Shown here: piece by piece, positions 7,524 to 14,752 of the stretch | How positions within the stretch are numbered: position 1 is the stretch's first letter | Layout: every line of letters begins with the position of its first letter | NCBI GenBank assembly: GCA_946479475.1 | Contig: CAMLGG010000123.1 | Coordinates: 1 to 14,973, forward strand | Source of the DNA: an uncultured Ideonella sp. | GTDB taxonomy: Bacteria > Pseudomonadota > Gammaproteobacteria > Burkholderiales > Burkholderiaceae | Direction of reading: 5' to 3' | Length of the DNA stretch: 14,973 nt | The notes under the pieces: generated by a model | What the model saw: only the letters and a program-made list of their open reading frames with translations | Told to the model about the DNA's origin: nothing | Database searches by the model: none | Translations under genes and position numbers: made by a program

Positions 7524-8332
7524 ATACCGGCATCGTCGCCAACCCGTGGTCTCTACTGCGCCGCTACACACCGGCACGCATTGCGCTGGGACGCAGCGGG
7601 GTGAGCCAGCCGACCAACCCTCACCTGGATTTCCAGCTCGCGCATGCGCAGGCACGCGACGCCGTCCACCGACCTTTCGACGCGGAATCGTTGGCCAAGG
7701 CGCTGGAGGACGCCGGCCACGACAGCGTCAAGGTGCACAGCGCGGCGGCGCATCGCGGCGTCTACCTGCGGCGCCCCGACCTGGGCCGCCGCCTCGATGC
7801 CGACTCGGCTGAACGCCTGCGCAAACTCCGCAGCGGCGAGCCGGATCTGGCGATCGTCGTCGCGGACGGGCTGTCGGCGCTCGCCGTCGAGCGTCACGCC
7901 GTCGCTTTCCTCTCCCTGCTTCGGCCGCTGCTGGACCAGGACCCGGCGCCTTGGCGCGTAGGCCCCGTCGTCGTGGCGCATCAGGCCCGCGTGGCGCTGG
8001 GCGACGATGTGGGCGCCCTGCTCGGAGCGCGCATGGTGCTCGTGCTGATTGGCGAGCGTCCCGGGCTCAGCTCACCGGACAGCATGGGCCTGTACCTGAC
8101 CTGGGCGCCGCAACCGGGGCGAACGGACGCCGAGCGCAACTGCATCTCCAACGTCCGGCCGGAGGGCCTGCCCCTGCTCGAGGCCGCCGGCCGCGCCGCC
8201 TGGCTGATGCGTGCAGCCCGCGCCCGGGCGCTGACCGGAGTCGGCCTGAAGGACGAGAGCGTGGCGGCCACCGCCGTCCCGGCCGAGGGCCGCGCGCCCT
8301 TCTCGCTCACCGACGATTCGTCGGGCTCCTAG
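7520..8332 (+). CDS. eutC: Ethanolamine ammonia-lyase small subunit
   Basis: EutC is the small subunit that completes the B12-binding site with EutB. The protein is 270 aa, close to the family length (E. coli 295, with a longer N-terminus). Conserved blocks are visible: [13 protein letters not shown] (20-32), [13 protein letters not shown] (38-50), [20 protein letters not shown] (176-195) and ERNCISNVR (205-213). The start is the ATG within ATGA, overlapping the eutB stop by 4 bp. The C-terminal 30 residues beyond the last helix are low in complexity (AlaThr/Ser-rich) and probably flexible. It is the last gene of the plus-strand run and ends 7 bases before a strong hairpin terminator. Confidence 0.96.
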   Translation: MNTGIVANPWSLLRRYTPARIALGRSGVSQPTNPHLDFQLAHAQARDAVHRPFDAESLAKALEDAGHDSVKVHSAAAHRGVYLRRPDLGRRLDADSAERLRKLRSGEPDLAIVVADGLSALAVERHAVAFLSLLRPLLDQDPAPWRVGPVVVAHQARVALGDDVGALLGARMVLVLIGERPGLSSPDSMGLYLTWAPQPGRTDAERNCISNVRPEGLPLLEAAGRAAWLMRAARARALTGVGLKDESVAATAVPAEGRAPFSLTDDSSGS

Positions 8333-8339
8333 AAAGCGA

Positions 8340-8365
8340 ACGGGCGCCGGTTTCGCGGCGCCCGT
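8340..8365. terminator. Bidirectional terminator between eutC and clpA
   Basis: ACGGGCGCCG-gtttcg-CGGCGCCCGT forms a perfect 10-bp stem with a 6-base loop in the 60-bp gap between two converging genes. It is followed by CTCTTC on the plus strand and by TCGCTTTCT on the minus strand. The U-tracts are interrupted, but the placement fits termination from both sides. Confidence 0.8.
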
Positions 8366-8392
8366 CTCTTCAAGGCCTTGAACTCTCGCGCT

Positions 8393-10702
8393 TCAGAGCG
8401 CCGTTGCCTCGGCCTTGGGCTTGTCGCCGCTCTTGCCCAGCGGCTGGATGTCCAGCACCGTCTGGCCTTCCGCATCGATGTCCACCGCCAGGCGGCCGCC
8501 ATCGACCAGGCGGCCGAACAGCAGCTCGTCGGCCAGGGCGCGCCGGATGGTGTCCTGGATCAGCCGCTGCATCGGCCGCGCGCCCATCAGCGGGTCGAAG
8601 CCCTTCTTCGCCAAGTGCTTGCGCAGGGCGTCGGTGAAGGTGACCTCGACCTTCTTCTCGGCCAGTTGCTGCTCCAGCTGCAGCAGGAACTTGTCGACCA
8701 CCCGCAGGATGATCTCCTCGTCCAGCGAACGGAAGCTGACGATCGCGTCCAGGCGGTTGCGGAACTCGGGGGTGAAAAGGCGCTTGATGTCGCCCATCTC
8801 GTCGCCCTGCTCGCGCTTGGTCGTGAAGCCGATGGTCGACTTGTTCATCGTCTCGGCGCCCGCATTCGTGGTCATGATGATGATCACGTTGCGGAAGTCG
8901 GCCTTGCGCCCGTTGTTGTCGGTCAGCGTGCCGTGGTCCATGACTTGAAGCAGCACGTTGAAGACGTCCGGGTGGGCCTTCTCGATTTCGTCGAGCAGCA
9001 GCACCGCGTGCGGCTTCTTGGTGATCGCCTCGGTCAGCAGGCCGCCCTGGTCGAAACCGACATAGCCCGGAGGCGCGCCGATCAGCCGGCTGACGGCATG
9101 GCGCTCCATGTACTCCGACATGTCGAAGCGGATCAGCTCTATGCCCAGGATGTAGGCCAGCTGCTTGGCCACCTCGGTCTTGCCGACGCCGGTGGGTCCG
9201 CTGAACAGGAAGGCACCAATGGGCTTGTCGGCCTTGCCCAGGCCCGAACGGGCCATCTTGATCGACGCGGCCAGCGCATCCACGGCAGGATCCTGGCCGA
9301 AGACGACGCTCTTCAGGTCGCGCTCGAGGTTCCTCAGCTTGCCGCGGTCATCGCTGGAGACGGAAGCCGGCGGGATGCGGGCGATCTTGGCGACGATCTC
9401 TTCCACCTCGGAGCGGGTGATCGTCTTCTTCTGCTTGCTCTTGGGCAGGATGCGCTGTGCCGCGCCCGCCTCGTCGATCACGTCGATCGCCTTGTCCGGC
9501 AGGTGCCGGTCGTTGATGAACTTGGCGGACAGCTCCGCCGCAGCCTGCAGCGCGCCCAGCGCGTACTTGACGCTGTGATGCTCCTCGAAGCGGGACTTCA
9601 GGCCCTTGAGGATCTCCACCGTCTGCTCGACCGAAGGCTCGACCACGTCGACCTTCTGGAAGCGCCGCGAGAGCGCCGCATCCTTCTCGAAGATGCCACG
9701 GTACTCGGTGAACGTGGTCGCGCCGATGCACTTCATCGCGCCTGAAGACAGCGCGGGCTTGAGCAGGTTGCTGGCGTCCAGGGTGCCGCCCGACGCCGCG
9801 CCGGCACCGATGAGCGTGTGGATCTCGTCGATGAAAAGGATGGAGCGCGGGCTATCCTTGAGCTGCTTGAGCACGCCCTTCAGGCGCTGCTCGAAGTCGC
9901 CGCGGTACTTGGTGCCGGCCAGCAACGCGCCCATGTCGAGCGCGTAGACCGTTGCGTCCGCCAGGACCTCCGGCACGTCGCCTTCCGTGATGCGCCAGGC
10001 CAGGCCCTCGGCGATCGCCGTCTTGCCGACGCCGGCCTCACCGACCAGCAGCGGGTTGTTCTTGCGCCGGCGGCACAGCACCTGGATGACACGCTCGACC
10101 TCGAGCTCGCGGCCGATCAGCGGGTCGATCTTGCCTTCCCGGGCCTGCTGGTTCAGGTTGGTGGTGAACTGGTCGAGCGGCGAGCCCTTGCCTTCGCCGC
10201 CGCCTTCTTCCTTGTCGCCCTCGCCGGAGCCGGACTCGTTGCCCTTCTGCGGCTCCGGTGGATCCGACTTCTTGATGCCGTGGGCGATGAAATTGACGAC
10301 GTCGAGCCGTGTCACGCCCTGCTGGTGCAGGTAGTAGACGGCGTGCGAATCCTTCTCGCCGAAGATCGCGACCAGAACGTTGGCGCCGGTCACTTCCTTC
10401 TTGCCGCCGCCGGTGGACTGCACGTGCATGATCGCGCGCTGGATCACGCGCTGGAATCCGAGGGTCGGCTGGGTGTCGACCTCCTCGGTGCCGCCCACGG
10501 TGGGCGTGTTCTCGCGGATGAAGGCGACGAGGCTCTTTCGCAGGTCCTCGATGTTGGCTGCGCAGGCGCGCAGCACCTCGGCCGCGGAGGGGTTGTCCAG
10601 CAGCGCGAGCAGCAGGTGCTCGACGGTGATGAACTCGTGCCGCTGCTGGCGCGCCTCTACGAACGCCATGTGCAGGCTGACTTCTAGTTCCTGGGCAATC
10701 AT
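8393..10702 (-). CDS. clpA: ATP-dependent Clp protease ATP-binding subunit ClpA
   Basis: ClpA is the AAA+ unfoldase that feeds substrates to ClpP, including N-degron substrates handed over by ClpS. The protein is 769 aa (E. coli 758). Domains in order: Clp N-domain (1-143, starting [10 protein letters not shown]); a Gly/Glu/Lys-rich linker (146-178); AAA-1 with Walker A GEAGVGKT (221-228) and Walker B ILFIDEIH (288-295); AAA-2 with Walker A GPTGVGKT (502-509) and Walker B LLLDEIE (568-574). The ClpP-docking loop tripeptide is IGF (624-626), where E. coli has IGL. The ATG at 10702 is preferred over an upstream frame-open ATG (10720), because GGAGG lies 4 bases before it and it gives the family start. 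It overlaps the clpS stop (ATGA), so the two are coupled. Transcription should end at the 8340-8365 hairpin. Confidence 0.98.
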   Translation of the reverse strand: MIAQELEVSLHMAFVEARQQRHEFITVEHLLLALLDNPSAAEVLRACAANIEDLRKSLVAFIRENTPTVGGTEEVDTQPTLGFQRVIQRAIMHVQSTGGGKKEVTGANVLVAIFGEKDSHAVYYLHQQGVTRLDVVNFIAHGIKKSDPPEPQKGNESGSGEGDKEEGGGEGKGSPLDQFTTNLNQQAREGKIDPLIGRELEVERVIQVLCRRRKNNPLLVGEAGVGKTAIAEGLAWRITEGDVPEVLADATVYALDMGALLAGTKYRGDFEQRLKGVLKQLKDSPRSILFIDEIHTLIGAGAASGGTLDASNLLKPALSSGAMKCIGATTFTEYRGIFEKDAALSRRFQKVDVVEPSVEQTVEILKGLKSRFEEHHSVKYALGALQAAAELSAKFINDRHLPDKAIDVIDEAGAAQRILPKSKQKKTITRSEVEEIVAKIARIPPASVSSDDRGKLRNLERDLKSVVFGQDPAVDALAASIKMARSGLGKADKPIGAFLFSGPTGVGKTEVAKQLAYILGIELIRFDMSEYMERHAVSRLIGAPPGYVGFDQGGLLTEAITKKPHAVLLLDEIEKAHPDVFNVLLQVMDHGTLTDNNGRKADFRNVIIIMTTNAGAETMNKSTIGFTTKREQGDEMGDIKRLFTPEFRNRLDAIVSFRSLDEEIILRVVDKFLLQLEQQLAEKKVEVTFTDALRKHLAKKGFDPLMGARPMQRLIQDTIRRALADELLFGRLVDGGRLAVDIDAEGQTVLDIQPLGKSGDKPKAEATAL

Positions 10703-11055
10703 GCGGCCTCCATAATGCATTGAAGCGGGTGCCCCGAGCGGCGTGCGGCGGCGAGCACCAGCTCGACCTTGGTGGCCGCGACGTCCTTCGAGAAGACGCC
10801 GCAGACGGCCCGACCCTCATGGTGAATCTTCAACATGATGAGGGTGGCGGACTCAAGATCAAGCCTGAAATATTCCTGCAGCACCATCACGACGAATTCC
10901 ATCGGCGTGAAGTCGTCGTTCAGCATGACGACCTGGTACATGCGCGGCGGCTTCGTGCGAGCCGCCTGGCGCTCGGCGACGACCGAGCCGTCGCCCTCGT
11001 CCGGCCGTGTGACCGAGGGCGGCGAAGCGGGTGGCTTGGGCACTTTCGAGGCCAT
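10699..11055 (-). CDS. clpS: ATP-dependent Clp protease adaptor ClpS
   Basis: ClpS delivers proteins with destabilising N-terminal residues to ClpAP. The protein is 118 aa (E. coli 106). A Pro-rich flexible N-terminal arm (1-36) precedes the ClpS fold. The N-degron pocket residues are visible: Asn46, Asp47 and Asp48 in [10 protein letters not shown] (45-54), Met52, and His78 in KIHHEG (76-81), matching E. coli Asn34/Asp35/Asp36, Met40 and His66. [13 protein letters not shown] (85-97) follows. The frame is open upstream to 11205, but the ATG at 11055 gives the normal length. It is only 6 bases after a TATACT box, so there is no room for a Shine-Dalgarno sequence. Its stop overlaps clpA by 4 bp. 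It diverges from csp. Confidence 0.96.
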   Translation of the reverse strand: MASKVPKPPASPPSVTRPDEGDGSVVAERQAARTKPPRMYQVVMLNDDFTPMEFVVMVLQEYFRLDLESATLIMLKIHHEGRAVCGVFSKDVAATKVELVLAAARRSGHPLQCIMEAA

Positions 11056-11061
11056 GAAATC

Positions 11062-11067
11062 AGTATA
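11062..11067 (-). promoter_or_regulatory. Putative clpS -10 box giving a leaderless mRNA
   Basis: Read on the minus strand the sequence is CTGGC-TATACT-GATTTC-ATG. TATACT is one base from the TATAAT consensus and ends six bases before the clpS ATG, so initiation at the usual distance would fall on or beside the start codon. The -35 region is weak (CTGTGC at 17-bp spacing). The same GGCTATACT string precedes cysS. Confidence 0.45.
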
Positions 11068-11204
11068 GCCAGTTGACTGTGGCGGCACAGGGATGGGTCG
11101 ATGTTCGCCGGAGCAAGCATCGGGCCATTGAGTGAAAAACCGCCTGGGCGCAGCGCAATTGAGACGCTCGGGCCGTTCGTCGCCCCAGGCGTGCCGCTCC
11201 GCCA

Positions 11205-11237
11205 TTGACAGGCCCGAAGCCGGGCCTCAAAAATAAT
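11205..11237 (+). promoter_or_regulatory. Putative csp promoter with inverted repeat in the spacer
   Basis: TTGACA (11205-11210) is a perfect -35 box. An A/T-rich stretch, AAAAATAAT (11229-11237), follows and offers an AAAAAT-type -10 at 18 bp. The spacer is filled by AGGCCCG-aagc-CGGGCCT (11210-11227), a perfect 7-bp inverted repeat. It could be an operator; as a terminator it is unlikely, since no U-tract follows on either strand. Confidence 0.45.
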
Positions 11238-11274
11238 GACACAAGCCCATAACAAAGGGCGTCAGGAGGAAAGC

Positions 11275-11520
11275 ATGGATCTGATGGGTACTGTCAAATG
11301 GTTCAATGACGCCAAGGGATTTGGCTTCATCGAGCCCCAGGGTGGTGGCGACGACGTGTTCGCGCATTTCTCGGCCATCCAGATGGAGGGGTTCCGCACC
11401 CTCAAGCAAGGCAGCCAGGTGATGTTCGAGCTGGTGCAGGGCCCCAAGGGCCACCTGGCGCAGAACATCCGCGCCGTGGGAGCGCAGGCCGTCGCAGCGG
11501 CCGACACCGCCTCAGGCTGA
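11275..11520 (+). CDS. Cold-shock domain protein (CspA family)
   Basis: This is an 81-aa single cold-shock domain that binds single-stranded RNA and DNA and melts RNA structure. RNP1 is KGFGFI (14-19) and RNP2 is VFAHF (28-32); [14 protein letters not shown] at the start and [13 protein letters not shown] (55-67) are standard. The ATG at 11275 is chosen because AGGAGG (11264-11269) lies 5 bases upstream; the ATG at 11284 is too far from it. The domain ends near residue 67 and a short Ala-rich tail (68-81) adds about a dozen residues to the usual length. Which Csp paralogue this is cannot be told. The strong ribosome-binding site and perfect -35 suggest high expression. It diverges from clpS, an arrangement often seen in Burkholderiales near icd. 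Confidence 0.95.
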   Translation: MDLMGTVKWFNDAKGFGFIEPQGGGDDVFAHFSAIQMEGFRTLKQGSQVMFELVQGPKGHLAQNIRAVGAQAVAAADTASG

Positions 11521-11530
11521 GCGCCTGAGG
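11510..11530 (+). terminator. Hairpin at the csp stop codon, possible terminator
   Basis: CCTCAGGC-tgagc-GCCTGAGG forms a perfect 8-bp stem whose loop contains the csp TGA. Only TT follows before CCCC, so it is a poor intrinsic terminator by U-tract. It may instead protect the 3' end or assist Rho-independent stopping weakly. Confidence 0.45.
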
Positions 11531-11837
11531 TTCCCCGGGCCGCATCCGCGGCTGGCCAGTCATAACTGATCTTGCCCGGTGTGGCGGTCGACTCCGCCCG
11601 CCGCCGGTTCCCTCGTCCAGGCATTGCGGGCGCTGACACGTCAGGCGTCGGGCATGGCTGTTGCCCGCTCGCGGGCCCACAGAGGTCTCGAATCGCATGC
11701 CACTGGACACCCGATCGCGCCAGGCCGTCGGCAAGGCTGCCGTCAGCGTGCGCGGCAATGCGCGCGTGCGCCTGAGCCGGCCGGCCGACGGCATCGGCGC
11801 CGGACGTTGCAGCTGCGTTGCGCGCTGAACACGCGTC
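11521..11837. other. 317-bp region with no firm gene; a 43-codon small ORF is possible
   Basis: Nothing recognisable is encoded here. An ATG at 11697 opens a 43-aa frame ending at 11828, nine bases before the next gene. By my count about 36 of 43 codons end in G or C, which resembles coding sequence in this genome. The product would be Arg-rich with a C-terminal CSCVAR, and has only a weak AGAGG about 11 bases upstream. I see no promoter consensus, tRNA or repeat in the stretch. Confidence 0.3.
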
Positions 11838-12443
11838 ATGGAGGCGATGCCAGGACTGGAACAAGCGCTGCAGGCCGGCCTGATGTACGGGCTGGTGCCG
11901 CTGTGGACAGCAGCCGGCATCGGCGACTGGCTTTGCCATCGCTGGCAACGCATGGAGCAGACCGCCGGGCTGGGGGAATCCGCCCTGCACTTGGTGATGC
12001 TGCTGATCCTGGCGCCGGCCACGCTGGCGGCCCTGCTGCTGGAAGTCAATGCCCAGGTGTTGTCGTGGCTGGCTCTCGCCTGCGTGAGCCACGAGTTGGT
12101 CTTCTGGTGGGACCTGGGCTACGCGAGCCGCCGACGGACCATTCCGCCGGTCGAACAGTGGGTGCACAGCATCCAGTTCGCGACTCCTTGGGTGGGGCTG
12201 GCCGGTCTCGCCCTGCTGCACCGCGATCAGGCGATGGCGGCGCTGCGCCTGCCCGGCGCGCCGGCGGCCGACTGGACGATCCGCGTCAAGCAGGCTCCTC
12301 TTCCGCCCGACTATGTCGCGGTGGTCCTCGTCGCGGGCGCCTTGCTGGTGTGCCTGCCCTTCGTGGAGGAGTTCTGGCGCTGCCTTCGCGCTCGCCGCCA
12401 AGGCGCCGTCGGCCATCAGGAAGGCTTGGCGACCATCAAGTAG
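11838..12443 (+). CDS. Multi-pass membrane protein of unknown function, His/Glu-rich
   Basis: I do not recognise a named family. The 201-aa product has about four to five hydrophobic segments (roughly 14-30, 48-68, 73-91, 115-127 and 158-175) and no signal peptide. Polar residues cluster at the membrane faces: GDWLCHR (29-35), ESALH (47-51), LEVNA (68-72), SHELVFWWDLGY (84-95) and PPVEQWVHS (103-111). That gives His34, His51, His85 and His110 with Glu69, Glu86, Asp92 and Glu106, reminiscent of a metal-binding membrane protein; this is inference. The start ATG at 11838 has no clear Shine-Dalgarno sequence; an ATG three codons later sits too close to GGAGG. The last 28 bp overlap the 3' end of the oppositely oriented DUF2269 gene. 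Confidence 0.75.
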   Translation: MEAMPGLEQALQAGLMYGLVPLWTAAGIGDWLCHRWQRMEQTAGLGESALHLVMLLILAPATLAALLLEVNAQVLSWLALACVSHELVFWWDLGYASRRRTIPPVEQWVHSIQFATPWVGLAGLALLHRDQAMAALRLPGAPAADWTIRVKQAPLPPDYVAVVLVAGALLVCLPFVEEFWRCLRARRQGAVGHQEGLATIK

Positions 12444-12880
12444 AAGACCACGACCAATGCCACAAAGGCCGGGATGCCGAGCATCACCCAGCAGCGAAGG
12501 AAGCGCCAGTAGCGCGGCGGCAACGGCGTCCCGGCGGCCACGGCCTGGTCCGCCATGTCGCGCATCCGAAGCTGCAGCCAGACCACCGGCAGCCAGCAGG
12601 CTCCGGCAAGGAAGTAAAGGCCGATCGACCAGGCCAGCCAGCGTGTGCTCAACGGCCAACCCGCCATCCGCGCCATCAGCACGCCCGTCACCGGCTGGAT
12701 GACGATGGTGGTCGAGGTGAACAGCCAGTCCGCCAACACCACCTGGCGGGCGACCACCGAGACCGCACGCGCGTCACGCGTGAGGCTGGTGACCAGCATG
12801 TAGTAGGCCGATCCCAGCCCCGTTCCGAAAAGCAGCGTGGAAGACAGCACGTGGGCCCACTTCAAAACCAGGTAACTCAA
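12416..12880 (-). CDS. DUF2269 family integral membrane protein
   Basis: This 154-aa protein has four predicted membrane helices (about 5-27, 45-68, 82-104 and 132-151). The N-terminal pattern LVLKWAHVLSSTLLFGTGLGSAYYM is the hallmark of the DUF2269 family, whose function is unknown. The start is TTG at 12880: GGGAGG lies 5 bases upstream and the TTG overlaps the stop of the preceding SDR gene (TTGA). An in-frame ATG at 12913 would add 11 non-conserved residues inside that gene. The pair with the SDR-DoxX gene is probably co-translated, suggesting a shared membrane-linked role. The 3' end runs 28 bp into the convergent membrane-protein gene, so neither can have a terminator between them. Confidence 0.85.
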   Translation of the reverse strand: MSYLVLKWAHVLSSTLLFGTGLGSAYYMLVTSLTRDARAVSVVARQVVLADWLFTSTTIVIQPVTGVLMARMAGWPLSTRWLAWSIGLYFLAGACWLPVVWLQLRMRDMADQAVAAGTPLPPRYWRFLRCWVMLGIPAFVALVVVFYLMVAKPS

Positions 12881-14145
12881 GCACGCCTCCCATCGATGGC
12901 CAGCAACAGGCACAGGCCGGCCAGCATCGGCAAGTTCTTCAGCATCGGGCCGTAGGGATGGAGCCAGTACTCAGGCAGGCGCCAGGCGATGAGGATGCTG
13001 TAGAGCAGGATCAGGGCGATCTGCGACCACCAGAGCGAGCGGCGCGGGCGGAGCAGGGTCGCCAGGCCGAGCACCAGATCGAGGCCCGCGGCACCGAACA
13101 GGAGCAGACGACCCAGTTGCCCATGCGCGCCGACGCGCTCGAGCAGCGCCAGGCTGTCCGCCACCGGGTAGGCGCCGGCCGAAACGATGGCCGTGCCGAT
13201 CCAGACGGCGGCGATGCACCAGCGCAGCAGCAGCACTGCCGGAAGAAGCCGTGCGCACGTCCGCACCGCCGATCGTTCCGCGGCGCCGATGAAGCTGTCG
13301 ACGGGGCGCGGAGAACGGCCTAGCGCGCGTGCCGTGGCTTCGCCAGGTGCCACGTTGCCCCGCCGCAGCATGTTCCACGCCTCGGCACCCACCAGGCTGC
13401 CTGGGATGCGAGCCGCCACCCGGGCAGCGGCTCCCACCAGAGGTTCAGGGATCCGCCAGGACGGCGCCGGAGCGAGCCCCATGCCGCTCCGCAGCGCCTG
13501 CAGGTAGTCATGCCATGCCAGTGCGCGTGCTCCGACAACGGCCAGTCGCTGCCCGGCGACGGCCGCCCGTCCTTCGGCCAGCCGCCACACCAGCTCAGAC
13601 ACGTCATCCACGTGCACCGGCTGGACGGGGCCGGCCCCTTGCGGCACCGGCAACCACGGCAATGCTGCCCATTGCAGAAAGAGTTGCGAGCTCGGCCCGT
13701 CCAGGCCGAACACCAGCGAGGGCTGCAAGACCAGGGCGTCGAGTCCGAGCGCGAGCAGTTCCTCGTCCCCGGAGCGCTTGCTCAGGTGATACGCACTGCG
13801 CGCATCCACATCGGCGCCCAGGGCGGAAAAGTGGATGACGCGGCGCACTCCGGCCCGCGCACACGCCTGGAAAAGCGCCCCGGGCGCCTGCACATGCAGC
13901 TTGTCGAACGTCTGGCTGCCCTGCTCGCGAAAGATGCCGACCGCATTCACCACGACGTCGACCGCCGACAGGTGCGGCAGCCATTCGTCGGAGGAAGGCA
14001 TGGCGGCGAAGTCCATGGCAAGCCATTGGCCAGGCCGGCCGCGCACGTCGCGGCCGACCCTCAGCACCTGGTGTCCCGCCGATGCCAGCCGGTCGGCCAC
14101 GTGGCGTCCGATGAAGCCGCTGGCGCCGGTGACGAGGATCCGCAC
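12877..14145 (-). CDS. SDR-type NAD(P)-binding protein fused to a DoxX-like membrane domain
   Basis: This 422-aa two-part protein begins with an extended/atypical short-chain dehydrogenase fold (1 to about 290). GASGFIG (7-13) is the dinucleotide-binding GxxGxxG, followed by VVVNAVGIF (64-72), HFSALGAD (105-112), YHLSK (119-123, the Tyr-x-x-x-Lys pair) and QPVHVDDVSE (175-184). It resembles NDUFA9/NmrA-like proteins. The C-terminal part (about 300-418) has four hydrophobic helices of the DoxX-like type, anchoring the reductase domain to the inner membrane. GTG at 14145 is chosen: it starts right at the Rossmann strand (RILVTG) and GGGAG lies 10 bases upstream. The ATG at 14196 would add 17 non-conserved residues. 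The substrate is unknown. The TGA overlaps the DUF2269 start (TTGA), and the gene diverges from the small membrane protein at 14220. Confidence 0.88.
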   Translation of the reverse strand: MRILVTGASGFIGRHVADRLASAGHQVLRVGRDVRGRPGQWLAMDFAAMPSSDEWLPHLSAVDVVVNAVGIFREQGSQTFDKLHVQAPGALFQACARAGVRRVIHFSALGADVDARSAYHLSKRSGDEELLALGLDALVLQPSLVFGLDGPSSQLFLQWAALPWLPVPQGAGPVQPVHVDDVSELVWRLAEGRAAVAGQRLAVVGARALAWHDYLQALRSGMGLAPAPSWRIPEPLVGAAARVAARIPGSLVGAEAWNMLRRGNVAPGEATARALGRSPRPVDSFIGAAERSAVRTCARLLPAVLLLRWCIAAVWIGTAIVSAGAYPVADSLALLERVGAHGQLGRLLLFGAAGLDLVLGLATLLRPRRSLWWSQIALILLYSILIAWRLPEYWLHPYGPMLKNLPMLAGLCLLLAIDGRRA

Positions 14146-14219
14146 TTTCGAGGTTCTCCCTGGATGACGGTATGTCGCTTGCCGCACAGCGGGCAAGCCC
14201 GATGCCCCGAAGACGCGCC
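14146..14219. promoter_or_regulatory. Divergent intergenic region with a 7-bp inverted repeat
   Basis: GCTTGCC (14177-14183) and GGCAAGC (14192-14198) form a perfect inverted repeat with an 8-base gap, located between two divergent genes. It could be a regulator-binding site or a leader hairpin. No clear -10 or -35 boxes are visible. Confidence 0.35.
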
Positions 14220-14702
14220 ATGACCGGATTCAGCCAAGCCCTGTATGACCGCCTGGCCCGCAGCCTCTCTGCCGGCACCGCCGCCAGCCTGCTGTCCATG
14301 GCCGCGCTGGCGCTGCGAGGACGCGCGGAGACAGGCAGCGCCGCCGCGCCCTTCAACGCCATCAGCCATTGGCTGTACGGCTCGAAGGCCTTGCGACTGG
14401 ACACGGCGGACACTCGCCACACCGCGCTCGGTGCGCTGGTCCACTTCGCCAGCTCGGTGTTCTGGGCGGCCGTCTACGACCACCTGGTATGCCGCCGCAA
14501 ACCCCCTCCGGCGCCCGCGGAGCTGGTGGCCGGGGCGGCGGGCGTCGCCGCGCTGGCTGCCGTGACCGACTTCGCCTTGGTGCCCGAGCGCCTCACGCCC
14601 GGTTTCGAGCATCGCCTGTCCCCGCGCAGCCTGGTGCTTACCTATGTGCTTTTCGGTGCCGGCCTCGCGCTCGGCGCCCTGGCGACACGGCGGCACCGCT
14701 GA
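14220..14702 (+). CDS. Small conserved-type membrane protein, function unknown
   Basis: I do not assign a family. The 160-aa product has about four hydrophobic segments (17-33, 68-90, 101-121 and 137-155) with short basic loops and a basic C-terminus (RRHR). NAISHWLYG (46-54) and RHTALGALVHFASSVFWAAVYD (66-87) look like conserved family blocks, somewhat like YagU/DUF1440-type inner-membrane proteins; that likeness is an impression only. The ATG at 14220 (MTGFSQALYDRL) is preferred; in-frame ATGs at 14202 and 14172 would extend it through the inverted repeat. No strong Shine-Dalgarno sequence supports any of them. It diverges from the SDR-DoxX gene and faces icd, with a shared hairpin between. 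Confidence 0.7.
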   Translation: MTGFSQALYDRLARSLSAGTAASLLSMAALALRGRAETGSAAAPFNAISHWLYGSKALRLDTADTRHTALGALVHFASSVFWAAVYDHLVCRRKPPPAPAELVAGAAGVAALAAVTDFALVPERLTPGFEHRLSPRSLVLTYVLFGAGLALGALATRRHR

Positions 14703-14710
14703 AACAGCAA

Positions 14711-14739
14711 GCCCCGGCATCCTTTCGGACAACCGGGGC
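14711..14739. terminator. Terminator between the small membrane gene and icd
   Basis: GCCCCGG (14711-14717) pairs with CCGGGGC (14733-14739), and TCC/GGA inside the loop can extend the structure. Read on the minus strand it is followed by TTGCTGTTTC, a reasonable U-rich tail, so it best serves icd. It lies 8 bases after the stop of the plus-strand gene and may stop that transcript too. Confidence 0.7.
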
Positions 14740-14752
14740 CGGACCGCCGTGC

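Larger units (their letters stand above)
11056..11274. other. clpS-csp divergent intergenic region
   Basis: This 219-bp gap has no supportable gene. It holds the clpS -10 box at its left end and the csp promoter and leader at its right. An imperfect long-range inverted repeat, GCCTGGGCG (11142-11150) against CGCCCCAGGC (11181-11190), could form a bulged stem. Weak open frames on both strands here look random. Confidence 0.6.

Noticed and set aside
6051..7655. 534-codon minus-strand open frame opposite eutB
   Set aside because: No motif or start signal is seen; eutB on the other strand is unmistakable.
8378..9745. 455-codon plus-strand open frame opposite clpA
   Set aside because: The sequence is low-complexity Leu/Arg/Asp/Val with no domain; it is a shadow of clpA.
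11056..11205. N-terminal extension of ClpS by about 50 residues
   Set aside because: The extra residues show no family character and would span the -10 box; the ATG at 11055 gives the normal length.
11210..11227. Rho-independent terminator upstream of csp
   Set aside because: The 7-bp stem is followed by CAAAAATAA on the plus strand and GTCAATGG on the minus strand, so neither side has a U-tract. Its place between -35 and -10 fits an operator better.
11262..12659. 465-codon minus-strand open frame across csp and the unknown membrane gene
   Set aside because: It covers the clear csp gene antisense, shows no domain and has no ribosome-binding site.
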